Position numbers and translations under genes: made by a program
The notes under the pieces: model-generated
Told to the model about the DNA's origin: nothing
What the model saw: only the letters and a program-made list of their open reading frames with translations
The model's database searches: none
Assembly: GCA_025175895.1 (NCBI GenBank)
Contig: CM046005.1
Location: 57,456,325-57,520,324 of the forward strand
Length of the DNA stretch: 64,000 nt
Reading direction: 5' to 3'
Source of the DNA: Wurfbainia villosa
Lineage: Eukaryota; Streptophyta; Magnoliopsida; Zingiberales; Zingiberaceae
In this document: piece after piece, positions 23,090-36,501 of the stretch
Numbering within the stretch: the first letter of the stretch is position 1
Layout of the letters: each line of letters starts with the position of its first letter

Positions 23090-26000
23090 AATGTCAATCG
23101 CTACGGTATCCAATACCATAAGCTCTAGCATGACCCTCAAACTTACTTTGAGGTAATGCCTTAGTTAAAGGATCCGCTAAGTTCCTTTCAGTGGGAATCT
23201 TCTCGATTTATATTTCCTTCATACTTATAATTTCTCTGATCAAATGATAGCGGTGAAGCATATGTTTGGATCGTTGATGAGACCTTGACTCTTTCGCCTA
23301 TACAATTGCTCCATTGTTGTAACAGTAAACCGGTATTGCTTCAACAATGGCTTGAACCACACCAAGTTTATAAATGAACTTCTTGATCCAAACTTCTTCC
23401 TTTGCTGCTTTCGAAGCTGCAATGTATTCTGCCTCTGTGGTAGAATCCACTACAGTGTCTTGTTTGGAACTTTTCCAACTCACTGCGCCCCCATTCAAGG
23501 TGAACACGTACCCAGACTGAGACCTGGAATCATCCTTGTCTGTCTGGAAGCTGGCATCCGTATACCCGCGTATCACCATGTCCCCTTATCCATATATTAG
23601 GAACACATCCTTAGTTCTTCTTAAGTACTTAAGGATCGTCTTAACAACTGCTCAATGATCCATTCCTGAATCAGACTAGTATCTGCTCATGACACTCAAA
23701 GCATACGATACATTGGGCCTCGTACATAACATAGCATACATGATAGATCATATTGCGGATGCATAGGGAATCTTACTCGTGCAAATCCTCTCGTCTTCTG
23801 TGCGTGGACACATGGACTTCGAAAGGTGTATCCCATGCCTGATGGGAAGGTAACCTTTCTTGGATTCCTACATGCTAAACCTCTTTAGCACTCGGTCTAT
23901 ATATGTAGACTGTGAAAGGCCAAGCAACTATTTCGATCTATCCCTATAGATCTTAATCACGAGGATGTAGGTTGCTTCTCCCAGGTCTTTCATGGAGAAT
24001 GTCTTGGACAACCAAATCTTAACTGACTGTAAGACTGAAACATCATTTCCTATAAGTAATATGTCATCGACATACAATACTAGGAATACGACTGCACTCC
24101 CACTAACCTTCTTGTACACATAAGGTTCGTCTAGATTTTGTGAGAAATCAAACTTTTTGATTGTCTCATCAAAACGGATATTCCAGCTCCTGGATGCTTG
24201 CTTCAATCCATATATGGACCGTCGCAATTTGCATACCTTGGTTTTATCAACCGATGTGAAACCCTTAAGTTGTATCATATACACGTCCTCGAGCAGGTTT
24301 CCATTAAGGAAAGTTATTTTCACATCCATCTGTCATATCTCATAATCATAATGAGTCACTATGGCCAGGAGCATCCGAATGGATTTAAGCATAGCAACAG
24401 ACGAATAGGTTTGTCATAATCAACACCTTACTTTTGACGATATCCTTTCACCACCAATCTAGCCTTATAGGTAATCGCATTACCATCCATGTCGATTTTC
24501 TTCTTGAAAACCCACTTGCACCCTATAGGCTTTATGCCTTCAGGTGGATCAACCAAGTTCCAAACTTGATTTTCATACATGGAATCCATTTTCGACTTCA
24601 TGGCTTCAAGCCATTTGTCCCTTTATGAACTTTTCAGAACTTCTTCATAATTGGTAGGCTCCTCATCGTCAATGAATAACACGTCGTTCGATTCACTTAT
24701 GAGAAATCCATATCTCTCAGGAATGTTGCGTGTCCTACCAGATCTACGAAAATGTGGTGTCACAATAGGTTCAGCCGATGTCTCATCACTATGAGTCATC
24801 GGTCGAGGTGCTTGACTAGGTATCTCTTCAATGTCTACTGGAGTCTCTTGAACCTTCTCAAGTTCAACAACACTCCCACTGTTTTCTTGCAAGAGAAACT
24901 CTTTCTCTAGAAACACAACATTCCAAACACCTTTTGTTCCAAGGGATGATAGAATTGATAACCCCTCGTTTCCTTAGGGTATCCAATAAATAGACATTTA
25001 TCAGACTTAGCATCCAATTTGTCTGACACAGTCATCTTCACATAAGCAGGACAACCCCATATCTTCAAGTAAGATAAATGAGATTTCTTACTATCCCATA
25101 TCTCATATGTAGTAGTAGAGACTACCTTGGTCGGGACTCTGTTTAACAAGTAAACAGTCGTCTGAAGTGCATAGCCCCAAAAGGACTTGGGAAGATTCGC
25201 GTGATTCATCATTGACCTTACCATGTCTAACAAGGTCCGATTTCGCCTCTCAAATATACCATTAAGTTGTGGTGTATACGGCGGAGTCCATTGAGATAAT
25301 ATACCATTGTCCCTCAGATAATCTAGAAACTCTTGACTCAAGTATTCACCACCTCGATCCGATTGAAGTATTTTAATACTCTTGCCAAGTTGTTTCTCTA
25401 CTTCATTTCTGAATTCTTTGAACCTTTCAAAGGCTTCAGACTTGTGTTTCATCAAGAACACATACCCAAACCGTGAGTGATCATCGGTGAAGGTAATGAA
25501 GTAGTTAAAACCTCTTAAGGCTTGAGTTGACATAGGTCCACATACATCAGTATGTATTAGACCAAGCAACTCACCCACCGGTTCACCTTTTCCAGTAAAA
25601 GGTAACTTGGGCATCTTGCCTTTTAAGCATGATTCACATGTATCTTATGAATCTAATTCAAACGATTCTAGAATTCCACATCGGTGTAATTCGGACATGC
25701 ATTTCTTGCTCACATGGCCAAGACGACAATGTCACATGTAGAAGTCTAATTGATTATCTTTTCGAGCACGCTTGTTGCTCGCTTCGATATTGGAAATGGC
25801 ACTGGATACGTCCAACGTATAAATACCATTGCTTAAAGTTTCAGTCCCATAAAGAACTCCATTCAAAGTTATGTAATAACAATTGTTACTAAAAGTTAAA
25901 TGGTACACATTTCTATTTAAACAAGAAATAGAAATGATATTCTTTATCAACGAAGGAACATAAAAGCAATTGTCCAATTCTAAGACAAGTCCTGTAGGGA

Positions 26001-26841
26001 GTTTCAATAAATACGTTCCGATGGCGAGTGCAGCAACCTTTGCTCCATTCCCAACACGTAAATTTGACTCTCCCTTGACGAGTCTTCTTCTATTCCTTAG
26101 CCCATGTATGTCATTACATATATGTGAGCCACACCCAGTATCCAATACCCAAGTGTCTAAGGAAATAGAATGACAATCAATAACGAAGATATCTGAAGAA
26201 GATGGGGCATCTGATGCCTTATTCTTCTTTACGGACTCAAGATAAATCTTGCAGTTTCTTCGCTAATGACCCTCCTTGTCATAATGATGGCAAGTGCCCT
26301 TTTGAGCTAGTTCTGCCTTTTTAGCCTTTTTCTTCTTCCCCTTCTGCTGTTCCTTTGACTCCCTCTTAGAACCTTTCTTCGAGGAATCAACTAATAGCAC
26401 TGTCCCCTGCTCATGCTTCTTAGAAGGCTCCTCAGTCTTCAGCATGTTGAGCAGTACCACAGATGAACCTTCTTTCATCTCAGAGGTGAAGAGGATCTTG
26501 GAGACTTGGAACCTTTCGAATCTCACTTGCTCATCAAACAACTCATAAAGATGAAGGACTATGGTATGGGCATCCATATGCTCATGCTGCTTCCGCAGCT
26601 CGGGTACCATCGCGGCTAGCATGATGCAACTCACTTACTCAGAATCACTCACATGTTTCTAATGGGCCAACAATTGGTCCGATATTGCATCATCACTAGG
26701 ACGGGTGGGAAGAGACGCTTCGAGGACATACTCAAGCTTTTCTTCCTTGAGAACAATTCTCAAGTTTCTAAGCCAGTCCAAGAAGTTCGGCCCAGTCAAT
26801 TTATACGAAATCAAAATAGAGCGCAAATTCAAAGACATCAT
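23090..26841 (-). pseudogene. B1 gag-pol remnant
   Basis: The start ATG is at 26839-26841. Order on the minus strand: Gag (LTGPNFLDWLRNLRIVL, then CIMLAAMVPELRKQHEHMDA); a Lys-rich stretch with knuckle CHHYDKEGH (second Cys missing); protease DTGCGSHICND (about 26110-26145); integrase core DVCGP, TFTDDHSRF, SDRGGEY and ERRNRTLL (24907-25614); reverse transcriptase with YVDD at 24063-24074; RNase H with DSTTEAEYIAASKAAKEE (23298-23579). The frame changes at least five times and stops interrupt most domains. The middle of Gag is missing: EGSSVV runs straight into LLNMLKT, where C and F have about 55 more residues. B2 has the same join. Some RT-to-RNase H sequence (23580-23927) is badly decayed. 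Confidence 0.88.
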
Positions 26842-28121
26842 GATCAAGCGATTAACCTAGAAATACAAAACGAGCATATATGAGAAAGATAATTTAAAAT
26901 GCATCCACATACATTTACAAAATTCCATTCATTTTTAGAATTCAAAAACCCTCAAAATCAATTCGGGAGATCGTAGGTCAATCTTCGAATGGGCTGATAT
27001 CCAATATAGATAAGAACAATCTTAGAGTGAGTCCAACAAGACATTCTTAGCTATAATGGTAGGTATCAAGTATACCGATTACATATCACGTATATGTAAC
27101 TATCACAATGTGCTATCAACTAATTGAATGTTTACACATACATTGGGTTGTTAACACATTAACAAGTATGCATCATATGCATAGCACCCAACTTTACCTC
27201 TCTTAACATCGACCTTGGAGTGAGTCTAACAAATCGATGCTCCAAGTTAGAGTCGGCCCATTAATTGCGAAATAGTTTTAATATGGTTAGAGCACATTCA
27301 ACCAATTAGCCAGGCTTGGAGTGAGTCCAACAACCCAAACTAATGATTGACCTCTGACTCTTACCATATTAGAGTTAAACTATTCCAATGATTTGAACAT
27401 GTTCAGGTTCGAGCCGGGCTTGGAGTGAGTCCAACAACCCAAACAAGAAACAGAACTCTGGTTCTAATCATATAAATGGAAGGTGTAGGTTTTAATATTG
27501 TATAAGGGTTTTAAAGTCTCATCCTTTTTGCATGCAAATAACTATTATCTACATGGCATGACATACATACATACATCTACATGTCACGACACGCATGACA
27601 TAATGATATGCATCTAATACAATTACATGGTATATAATTATGACATGTACTTAATTTCCTTATATGTCATAACTATTTATGGAAATAAAATATATTTAAG
27701 ATTTGATTTCCAAAATCAAATCATGATTAAATTAGGAAATAAATTTCCAAATCTAGTCACATATTTTATTTATGGAATGTCTCAATTAAGGAAAGTCAAA
27801 TTTAATTTAGGAAACAAATTTCCTAAATTGTTAAAACTATTTATGAAAATAAAATATATTTTAGATTTTATTTCCCAAATCAAATCATGATTAAATTAGG
27901 AAATAAATTTCCAAATCTAATCAAATATTTTATTTATGGAAAGTGTTAATTTCCATAAATACTTCTAACTTTCCAAAAGTAGAAGATTTCCATAAATACT
28001 TCTAAACTTTTCAAAATTAGAAAATTTTCATAAATACTTCTAAACTTTTCAAAAGTAGAAAATTTTCATAAATACAATTATGACTATTGCAAAATAATTT
28101 TACAATTATATCGAAATACAA
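26842..28121 (-). other. B1 leader
   Basis: Noncoding. It carries four copies of a motif whose plus-strand form is CTTGGAGTGAGTCCAACAA (near 27020, 27210, 27318, 27420) and an AT-rich array of AAATTTCC/TTTCCATAAAT repeats (27690-28080). Confidence 0.72.
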
Positions 28122-28138
28122 CCTGGGCTCTGATACCA
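28122..28138 (-). promoter_or_regulatory. B1 primer-binding site (tRNA-iMet)
   Basis: TGGTATCAGAGCCCAGG on the minus strand, one base inside the LTR. It is identical to the B2 site at 58056-58072. Confidence 0.92.
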
Positions 28139-28139
28139 C

Positions 28140-28282
28140 TGTTGGGTTTCCGGCACCGCGGCGAGTGTGTGTTCAATCATGTTTCGTAAACATGTATGCA
28201 ACGGAAGAAACAAAAAGGCAATAAATATAATTTATTACATCACACACACCACACGCATGCATAGTACAACATGTGTAGACAT
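28140..28282 (-). repeat. B1 5' LTR, piece 1
   Basis: First 143 bp (in + direction) from TGTTGGGTTTCCGG to the C insertion. Its last five bases GACAT (28278-28282) recur at 38122-38126. Confidence 0.92.
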
Positions 28283-30107
28283 TGTTAGTGAAAGCCCTAG
28301 AGTCAATCATGTGATGATTGTTGTATGGACTTTATTGTATCATATTCCTATTTATAAAGGCATGGTTATTATATTTACATGTATTGGTGCCAAATAACTA
28401 AATATAATAATGTCCTTGAGTAGTAGGTTCTTATCTATATCAATCGATTGGTTGAATCGATAATGAGATGATATAGAGAACACTGCTCTTAATCATTCAT
28501 AGTCAAGTATTAACATTCAAGGACAATGTTAATGCATAGAGACTAGCATGTAGGTCAACACGATGACTTGATCTCACAAATCATGGATATGAGATATCAA
28601 GTTGACACATGGGTATGCATTGGAGAATGTATACTAAATGACCCGCCATGAGAAAGTATCATGGATCGTTATATGAGTGTCATATACTTTCTCATGTGGC
28701 TATTAGTATGACTATTAGTCCTTAGACCTGAAGTCACCATGGTTCCCTACATAAGGAGTTGCATACTTTGGCTTCGTCAAACGTCATCCGTAAATGGATG
28801 GACTATAAAGGCAATTACTGGGTATGTAACAAATTATACGGAGGGATGTGAGTGATGTAGATGAGATCTATCCCTCCTATATGACGGGAGAGACATCATT
28901 ATTCTTGATAGAGTGAGACCACGAAGTGCATGGCCATTCCCAAATGAGTCAATATGAGATATTGAGCTCATTTGATTAGAGTGAGTCTACTTGGAGTTCA
29001 AGATATAGATTGTACCGAGGATGACACGGTCTATGCCTCGATTGGTCAATCTAGATGTCAAGGATAGAGGGACATTGTCACATATTGTGAGAGTCACAAT
29101 TAGTAGTCACAAAGGTGATGTTAGAGCTCAACATTCTTGTAACTTGGGTAGCAATGATGTGTTGCTAGATACCGCTCATTGCTTATGTTCTTAAATCGGT
29201 TTAGGGACATTTCCAACGTTAAAAGAACCTATAGGGTCACACACATAAGGGCAATTAGATGGATATTAGGTTCATATGATGAACCATGAGGATTAGGTTC
29301 ATGGGATGAACCAAATTGGATTAAGAGTAATCCTAATTAGACTAATTGAGTTGGACTCAATTTGATTCAAGTGTTGAATGAGTCTAATTTAGATTTGATT
29401 CATCAAATTAATTTAAATTAATGAATAGAGATTCATTAAATTAAATTGACTTGAATCAAATGGTTGGATTTGATCAACCATGGGAGATAAGAGGTCAAGT
29501 TTGACTTGACTTGAGAGGGAAGATGAAAGGTCAAGTTTGACTTGACCAAATGTCATGTCATGATGATGACTTGGCATGGCCGGCCAATGATGATGCTCCA
29601 CATCATCATTGACTTAACATGTGGTTCCACCTCATGAGGGAGACCAAGAGCCATTGGCTCTTGGAGGAGTTACATGCATGCATGTAACACCCCTAAGAAA
29701 AGTGGCCGGCCACTATTCTCATTAGATGAGAATTATTTTTGTGAGTTACACAATTTCATCTTCTTCCTTGGATCACCCTCTCAAGCTCTCCCAACCTCCT
29801 TGGCTGAAATTCCTAAAGGGTGCTAGCACACTCTAAGGTATTTTTCTCCACCTATTGTTGGTGTGGATACTAATAGAGGAGTGTGCACTTGACACTCTCG
29901 AGTTCCGACGAACCTTTTGGACGAGCGAGATTTGCGAAGGGCGTCGCATCGAGGGTAACTTCTTATCATGTAGATCTAGAGTAGATATAAAGGTATTAAA
30001 CACATACATATTAGTTTTATATTTTATACTTCGCACGGATCCGTGGCCGGGGCTTCTGAGGTTTCCGCAATGCAAAAAGCGGTTTTTGCGGCTCAGAAAA
30101 CCCAACA
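28283..30107 (+). repeat. C 5' LTR
   Basis: 1825 bp, begins TGTTAGTG and ends CCCAACA. Matches the 3' LTR (about 1818 bp after removing the TRIM). Small ORFs inside are not supported. Confidence 0.93.
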
Positions 30108-30108
30108 G

Positions 30109-30123
30109 TGGTATCAGAGCCAC
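30109..30123 (+). promoter_or_regulatory. C primer-binding site (tRNA-iMet)
   Basis: TGGTATCAGAGCCACAT-type site; the first 13 bases match initiator tRNA-Met. It lies one base inside the 5' LTR. Confidence 0.92.
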
Positions 30124-30944
30124 ATGCGAAGCATGTATGTGTTTCATTTTTGTGGTTTTTATATTAGATATAAAAATTACAGAATTTTATATTTCTGTGA
30201 ATTTCCTATTTTTATAAAAATTTTGGGTATTTTTCTCGAAGAGTCGAAGCAACGAGTGTTGGGACACTTGTCGGCTTCAACCACCGAGAAAAACTCTCCG
30301 AAACGGTGCGTTCTCGCTTTAGGTTTTCGGGACAGTGACTTAAGTCGCTGTAAGATCATAGTAGAGACACTCGCAAAGTTTATTTTGCGAGTAGGGGCGC
30401 TTCCCTTATCCCCGAAAGGGGCCTTGTCCCGCGATCGCGCCCAGAAACCACTTAGCGGAACCGTTACGGAGAGGTGACTCATAAAATTGAAAAAAATAGG
30501 AAAAATTATAGAAATTTTCTATAAAAATACATAATTTAGAATTATGTATAATTCTGTGATTGTCATGACCCAATGACCCCAATTTGATTGGATTATGATG
30601 TGTTGTAATTCATAATACGGCTTGTATGCCCTTTTTGTGGTTGTGCGTGTTGTATAGTGTATGCGACCTGCGCATCGTACCTCTTCTTTTGAAATTCTAG
30701 TTGTAAATAGTTTTAGACTCGAATGTAACTCGAGTTTCATATTTGTAATGTACAAAATGGAGCGGTGGAAAGTTCACTTGTAGACGAAGTTACGAGAAGG
30801 GTGCCGACGACACATGGCGGTCAAAGGAAGCGCTTGGAGAAGCCGCTAGCCTTAGGTTGACCGTCCGATCTTCTCATTGGCTTGAGAAGATCGTAGTAGG
30901 GTCATGACTACATCACAGTTAATTATATAATTATATATATATGT

Positions 30945-30985
<41 letters not shown>

Positions 30986-31685
30986 ATTTTGCTTGTATGT
31001 ATGTGATGCATGCTAGTAGAATAATGCTTATATGTATATAATGCATGCTGGGATAATTTTCTTGTATGTATATGATGCATGCTAGAATAATGTATGTATG
31101 TATGTGATGCATGCTAATATAGGATAATAAAGGCCTTAATGCGTATATGATACACATTACGATTAGATTAGATCTTAATCGAATCAACTCGTAAATGCCT
31201 ACCAGGTCCTTGATACCCATCACTACCTCGATCATTTGTAGTTGTTGAATCTACCAAAGAAGAGCAAAGCATATTATCTTGGTAGGGAGCGGAGGGACAA
31301 TCTTGGTCCCGCCTATCACGGCTTGGGTTAGAGTAAGCTCAATTAGATTGAGTAAAACTAGTTAGCTCAAGGTCTTTTGTAAATGTGGGTCTTGATCCTA
31401 TAAACAAGAGTTGCATAGAGATGTAATCGGTAATGTGTTACCCACCGATCGTACTAAGTCTTGGGCGATTTAGCCAAAGCTAACTCAAGGCTTAGTATGA
31501 TGTGGATCTTGTCCCGCAAGAATTATAGCTAGTTTGTATGAATCTAGTAATGTGGTTTGACCACATCCATAACTCGATTCTACAAAATTACTATAATTCA
31601 GTGGGAGCATCATTTGATTAAAGACCTAATTAAATGATAAAAGGAATATGATATTAATTCTCTACATTGTATGTTGTAGATTACT
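30124..31685 (+). other. C leader with simple repeats
   Basis: Noncoding. Holds a (TA)n run (about 30926-30983) and four tandem copies of about 32-38 bp with GTATGTGATGCATGCTA (about 30989-31112). The rest shows no ORF of note. Confidence 0.75.
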
Positions 31686-34600
31686 ATGTCGACAAACACG
31701 AACACTCTCTCTCTGCGTTCTGTCCTTGAGAAGGACAAGCTCAATGGAGCAAATTTCCTGGACTGGTACAGGAACCTGAGAATTGTTCTCACCCAAGAAA
31801 GGAAGTTGTACGTCCTAGAGCAGCCCATTCCGGAGGCACCTCCTGCCACTGCCTCGTGAGCTGACAAAGATGCTTACAAGAAGCATCAAGATGATGCATT
31901 AGATGTGTCATGTCTAATGCTCGCGACCATGAACTCTGAGCTTCAGAAGCAACACGAGTTCATGAATGCTTATGATATGGTTGGACATCTTCGTCAACTA
32001 TATCAAGGGCAAGCAAGGCATGAGAGATATGAAGTCTCTAAGGCATTGTTTGGGTCCAAAATGCAAGATGGGACTCTCGTAGGTCCATATGTACTCAAGA
32101 TGATTGGGTACGTAGAAAACCTACAAAGGTTGGGATTCCCACTTGGCCAAGAGCTGGCCACTGACCTGATCTTGCAATCTTTGCCACAAGCCTACAATCA
32201 ATTTGTCATGAATTATAACATGAATAAAATTGATAAGTCACTGCCTGAGATGCTCAGCATGTTGAGAACTGCTGAGCTTAACCTTAAGAAGGGAAAATCT
32301 GACACCATTTTGATGGTGCACAAAAAGAAAGGCAAGGGCAAGCCTAAAGGTAAGGGAAAGTCCCAAGCCAAGGGAAAAGGCAAAGAACTTAAACCCAAAG
32401 GAGGGGTAGCCAAGGAAGGGGCTTTCTTCCACTGCAAGGAAGCTGGACACTGAAAGCGTAACTGCAAAGCTTACCTGGAAGATCTTAAGAAGAAAATAAG
32501 TGAGACTTCTACTTCAGGTATAAATGTTATAAAAGTCAATCTATCTATTTCTTCATCATGGGTATTAGATACCGGATGTGCATCTCACATTTGTACCAAT
32601 GTGCAAGCGCTGATAAATAGCAGGGCATTGACAAAGGGCAAGGTGGACCTACGAGTAGGCAATGGAGCAAGGGTTGCTGCTGTTGCTGTAGGAACTTATG
32701 ATCTATCTCTGTCCTCTGGGCTTGTACTAGAATTAGATGAATGTTGTTATGTGTTTGCTTTGACTAAGAACATAATTTCGGTTTCTTGTTTGGACAAGAA
32801 AGGATTTACATTTATAATAAAGAACAAATATTGTTCAGTTTATTTAAATGATATGTTCTATTGTAGTGCACCTCTAATGAACGGACTCTACTTTCTAGAC
32901 TTAGAGAGCCCTATATATAACATAAGTACCAAGAGGTTCAAGTCAAATGAGTTGAACCAAACCTATCTCTGGCATTGTCGCTTAGGTCACATAAATGAGA
33001 GTCGCTTATCTCAGCTCCATAAGGATGGGATGCTGGACTCATTTGATTTTGAATCATATGAGACATGCGAGTCTTGCCTTTTAGGCAAGATGACCAAGAC
33101 TCCCTTTAGTGGACACAGCGAAAGAGCAACAGATTTGTTAGGACTTATACATAGTGATGTATGTGGTCCTTTCAATGTTGCTGCTAGAGGTGGTTACAGG
33201 TACTTCATTACATTTACTGATGACTTCAGTAGATATGGTTATGTGTATCTTATGACACATAAATCAGAATCCTTTGAAAAGTTCAAAGAATTCAAGAATG
33301 AAGTACAAAACCAGCTTGGCAAGAGTATTAAGATACTTCGATCAGATCGAGGTGGTGAATACCTTAGCCATGAGTTTCGTGACTATCTAGCTGAGTGTGA
33401 GATTCTATCCCAACTCACTTCTCCTGGAACACCACAGTGGAATGGTGTATCCGAAAGGAGGAATCGTACCCTATTAGATATGATACGATTTATGATGAGT
33501 CACACAGATCTTCCTATATCCTTTTGGGGATATTCTCTAGACACAACAACCTTTACCCTTAACCGTGTACCATCCAAGGCTATCATAAAGACACCATATA
33601 CGATATGGACAGGGAGAAATCCCAAGATGTCTTTCATGAGGATTTGGGGTTGTGAGGCTTACGTTCGACGTCAAGTCTCAAACAAACTGGGACCCAAATC
33701 TGATAGGTGCTATTTTGTTGGATATCCTAAGGATACAAAGGGATATTACTTCTACATTCCCAGTCAGCACAAAGTGTTTGTGGCAAAGACTGAGGTTTTT
33801 CTAGAAAGGGATTTTGTTTCTAGAAAAACTAGTGGGAGTACGTTCGATCTTGAAGAAATTCAAGATAAGGATCATAGCACTAAGGCCTTGATGGAGGTTG
33901 AACAGGAACCGCAAAGTGTTGTGGATGATAAGATTGTTGCACAAAGAGTTGTGGAACAACCACCTGTTCAGGTACACCTACCTCTCGCAGGTCTGATAGG
34001 GTACGTCCTCAGCCTGAGAGATACTCATTTCTCTTGTCTGACCATGATGACGTTATGCTCATTGAGGATGAGTCTACCTCTTATCAGGAAGCTGTGATGA
34101 GCCCAAATTCTGAGAAATGACTAGAGGCTATAAGATCCGAGATGGAATCCATGTACACCAACCAAGTATGGACTTTGGTTGATCCACCTGAAGGGGTCAA
34201 ACTCATTGGGTGTAAGTGGGTCTTTAGGAGAAAGACTGACATGGATAGACTTACGCATACCTATAAGGGTCGATTGGTGGCTAAAGGTTTCAAGCAGATC
34301 CATGGTATTGACTATGATGAAACCTTTTCTCCAGTGGCGATGTTTAAGTCCATTCGGATCTTGCTTGCTATTTCATCATACCACGATTATGAGATCTGGA
34401 AAATGGATGTCAAAACCGCTTTTCTGAAAGGAAACTTACTTGAGGATGTGTACATGACACAACTTGAGGGTTTTGAAGATCCACAGCATACTGGGAAAGT
34501 ATGCAAGCTGCAAAGGTCCATTTATGGGCTAAAGAAAGCCTCTCGGAGCTGGAATCTTCGATTCGATGATGCGATCAAACAGTTTGGTTTCATCAAGAAT

Positions 34601-35644
34601 GAAGATGAACCCTGTGTCTACAAAAGGGTTAATGGGAATACAGTTGTCTTCCTTGTATTGTATGTGGATGACATACTACTCATTGGGAATGACATCCCTT
34701 CGCTACAGTCTGTGAAGACTTGGCTGGGGACGTGCTTCTCAATGAAGGACTTAGGTGAAGCAACCTGTATTCTAGGCATCAAGATCTATAGAGATAGATC
34801 TAAGAGATTTCTTGGCCTAAGTCAGAGTACATACATTGACACAGTATTACTACGATTTGCCATGCAGAATTCTAAGAAGGGACTTCTGCCGATGTCACAT
34901 GGTGTGAGTCTTTCGAAGACTCAAAGTCCCTCTTCTAGAGAGGAGAGAGACGGCATGGATAAGATCCCTTACACATCTGCTATAGGATCTATCATGTACA
35001 TCATGTTGTGTACTCGTTCTGATGTCTCGTATACTTTGAGCATGACGAGTAGATACCAGTCAGATCCAGGTGAGCATCACTGGATAGCAGTCAAGAATAT
35101 TCTTAAGTACTTGAGAAGGACTAAAGAATATTTCTTGATATTTGGAGGCAATGAGGAGCTAGCTGTAAAGGGTTATAGCGATGTCAGCTTCCAAACTGAC
35201 CAGGATGATTATAGATCGCAGTCAGGGTTCATGTTTTGCTTGAATGGTGGCGCTGTGAGATGGAAGAGTTCGAAGCAGGATACAGTTGCTGATTCTACAA
35301 CAGAAGCCGAGTATATCGCTGCATTTGAGGCAACAAAGGAGGCAGTTTGGATCCGTAAGTTCATTACTGAGCTTGGGGTGGTTCCTAGCATTGCAGATCC
35401 TATAGAGCTCTATTGTGACAACAATGGAGCGATTGCACAGGCAAAGGAACCTCACTCACACCAGCGGACCAAACACATACTACGGCGCTTTCATCTCATT
35501 CGAGAGATTATCGATAGAGGAGATGTGAAGATTTACAGAGTACCCATTGAGGCTAACATCGCAGATCCCTTGACCAAGGCTTTGGCACAGAAAAAGCATG
35601 ATGGTCACACTAGGTCATTGGGTATTAGATACTACGGTGATTGA
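31686..35644 (+). pseudogene. C gag-pol polyprotein, nearly intact
   Basis: One frame runs from ATG 31686 to about 33970 with TGA only at 31857-31859 and 32451-32453. A frameshift falls near 33970-34000, another TGA at 34118-34120, then open to 35644. Gag begins SLRSVLEKDKLNGANFLDWY and has a Lys/Gly-rich tail. The knuckle FHCKEAGH.KRNC lacks its first Cys and has a stop where Trp is usual. Protease has DTGCASHICT (about 32562-32595). Integrase has HCRLGH...CESC, DVCGP, TFTDDFSRY, SDRGGEY and ERRNRTLL. Reverse transcriptase starts near CKWVFRRK and has YVDD at 34661-34672. RNase H has DSTTEAEYIAAFEATKEA and TKHI. The protein would copy the RNA and integrate the DNA. It is not functional as it stands. 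Confidence 0.93.
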
Positions 35645-35649
35645 CACTA

Positions 35650-35664
35650 GTGCTAGTGGGAGAT
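35650..35664 (+). promoter_or_regulatory. C polypurine tract
   Basis: GTGCTAGTGGGAGAT directly before the 3' LTR, six bases after the pol stop. Confidence 0.8.
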
Positions 35665-35862
35665 TGTTAGTGAAAATCCTAGAGTCAATCATGTGATGAT
35701 TGTTGTATGGACTTTATTATATCATATTCCTATTTATAAAGGCATGGTTATTATATTTACTTGTATTGGTGCCAAATAACTAAATATAATAATGTCCTTG
35801 AGTAGTAGGTTCTTATCTATATCAATCGATTGGTTGAATCGATAATGAGATGATATAGAGAA
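35665..35862 (+). repeat. C 3' LTR, part before TRIM
   Basis: Starts TGTTAGTG and matches 28283-28480. It ends with GAGAA (35858-35862), the TRIM target-site duplication. Confidence 0.92.
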
Positions 35863-36060
35863 TGTTAGTGCATATAAGATCCACATATCTCCACAATGGC
35901 ATGATATTGTCCACTTTGGGTCTAAGCCCTCATGGTTTTATTTTTGGGCTTTACCCAAAAGGCCTCATACCAATGGAGATATCTTTTTTCTTATAAGCAC
36001 ATGATCTTTTCCATGTCTTACCAATGTGGGACTTTGATTGTATTCCCCATACTCCCAACA
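35863..36060 (-). repeat. TRIM 3' LTR (left)
   Basis: 198 bp, TGTTAGTG...CCCAACA in + direction. It differs from 36299-36496 at essentially one position (CCCC/CCCT near the end), so the insertion is recent. Confidence 0.95.
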
Positions 36061-36279
36061 ATCCCCCCCTCAAACGAAGGACCACATTGGGCCCCCCCTC
36101 AAGCCTATCCCTCCTCGAAGGATTTTCTCTGCTTGATGTCCGATCTTCAACCCACCAGGACTTCCTGCCAGTTGTTCGGTCCCCCCGACCCAACTAGACT
36201 TCCTTCCTGATGTCTGGTTCTCTTGATCCGGACGTGGGAGCTCAACTTCCTTCGTTCGAGGTTCATGGCTTGACATGGA

Positions 36280-36296
36280 CCATGGCTCTGATACCA
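36280..36296 (-). promoter_or_regulatory. TRIM primer-binding site
   Basis: TGGTATCAGAGCCATGG on the minus strand, two bases inside the right LTR. Confidence 0.92.
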
Positions 36297-36298
36297 AT

Positions 36299-36496
36299 TG
36301 TTAGTGCATATAAGATCCACATATCTCCACAATGGCATGATATTGTCCACTTTGGGTCTAAGCCCTCATGGTTTTATTTTTGGGCTTTACCCAAAAGGCC
36401 TCATACCAATGGAGATATCTTTTTTCTTATAAGCACATGATCTTTTCCATGTCTTACCAATGTGGGACTTTGATTGTATTCCCTATACTCCCAACA
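36299..36496 (-). repeat. TRIM 5' LTR (right)
   Basis: 198-bp partner of 35863-36060. Confidence 0.95.
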
Positions 36497-36501
36497 GAGA
36501 A

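Larger units (their letters stand above)
35863..36496 (-). mobile_element. TRIM element in the C 3' LTR
   Basis: 634 bp: two 198-bp LTRs around a 238-bp middle, flanked by GAGAA (35858-35862 and 36497-36501). On the minus strand a tRNA-Met PBS follows the right LTR and a purine tract GAGGGGGGAT precedes the left LTR. It has no ORF. This is the terminal-repeat-in-miniature plan. The site is empty in the C 5' LTR, which proves an insertion after C integrated. Confidence 0.95.

Noticed and set aside
30043..30482. ORFs of 101-144 codons around the C 5' LTR end
   Set aside because: They cross the LTR/PBS border and leader, and the LTR part in the 3' copy is not followed by the same frame.
30926..30983. 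A functional origin or regulatory AT element
   Set aside because: A plain (TA)n microsatellite in the C leader with no further signal.
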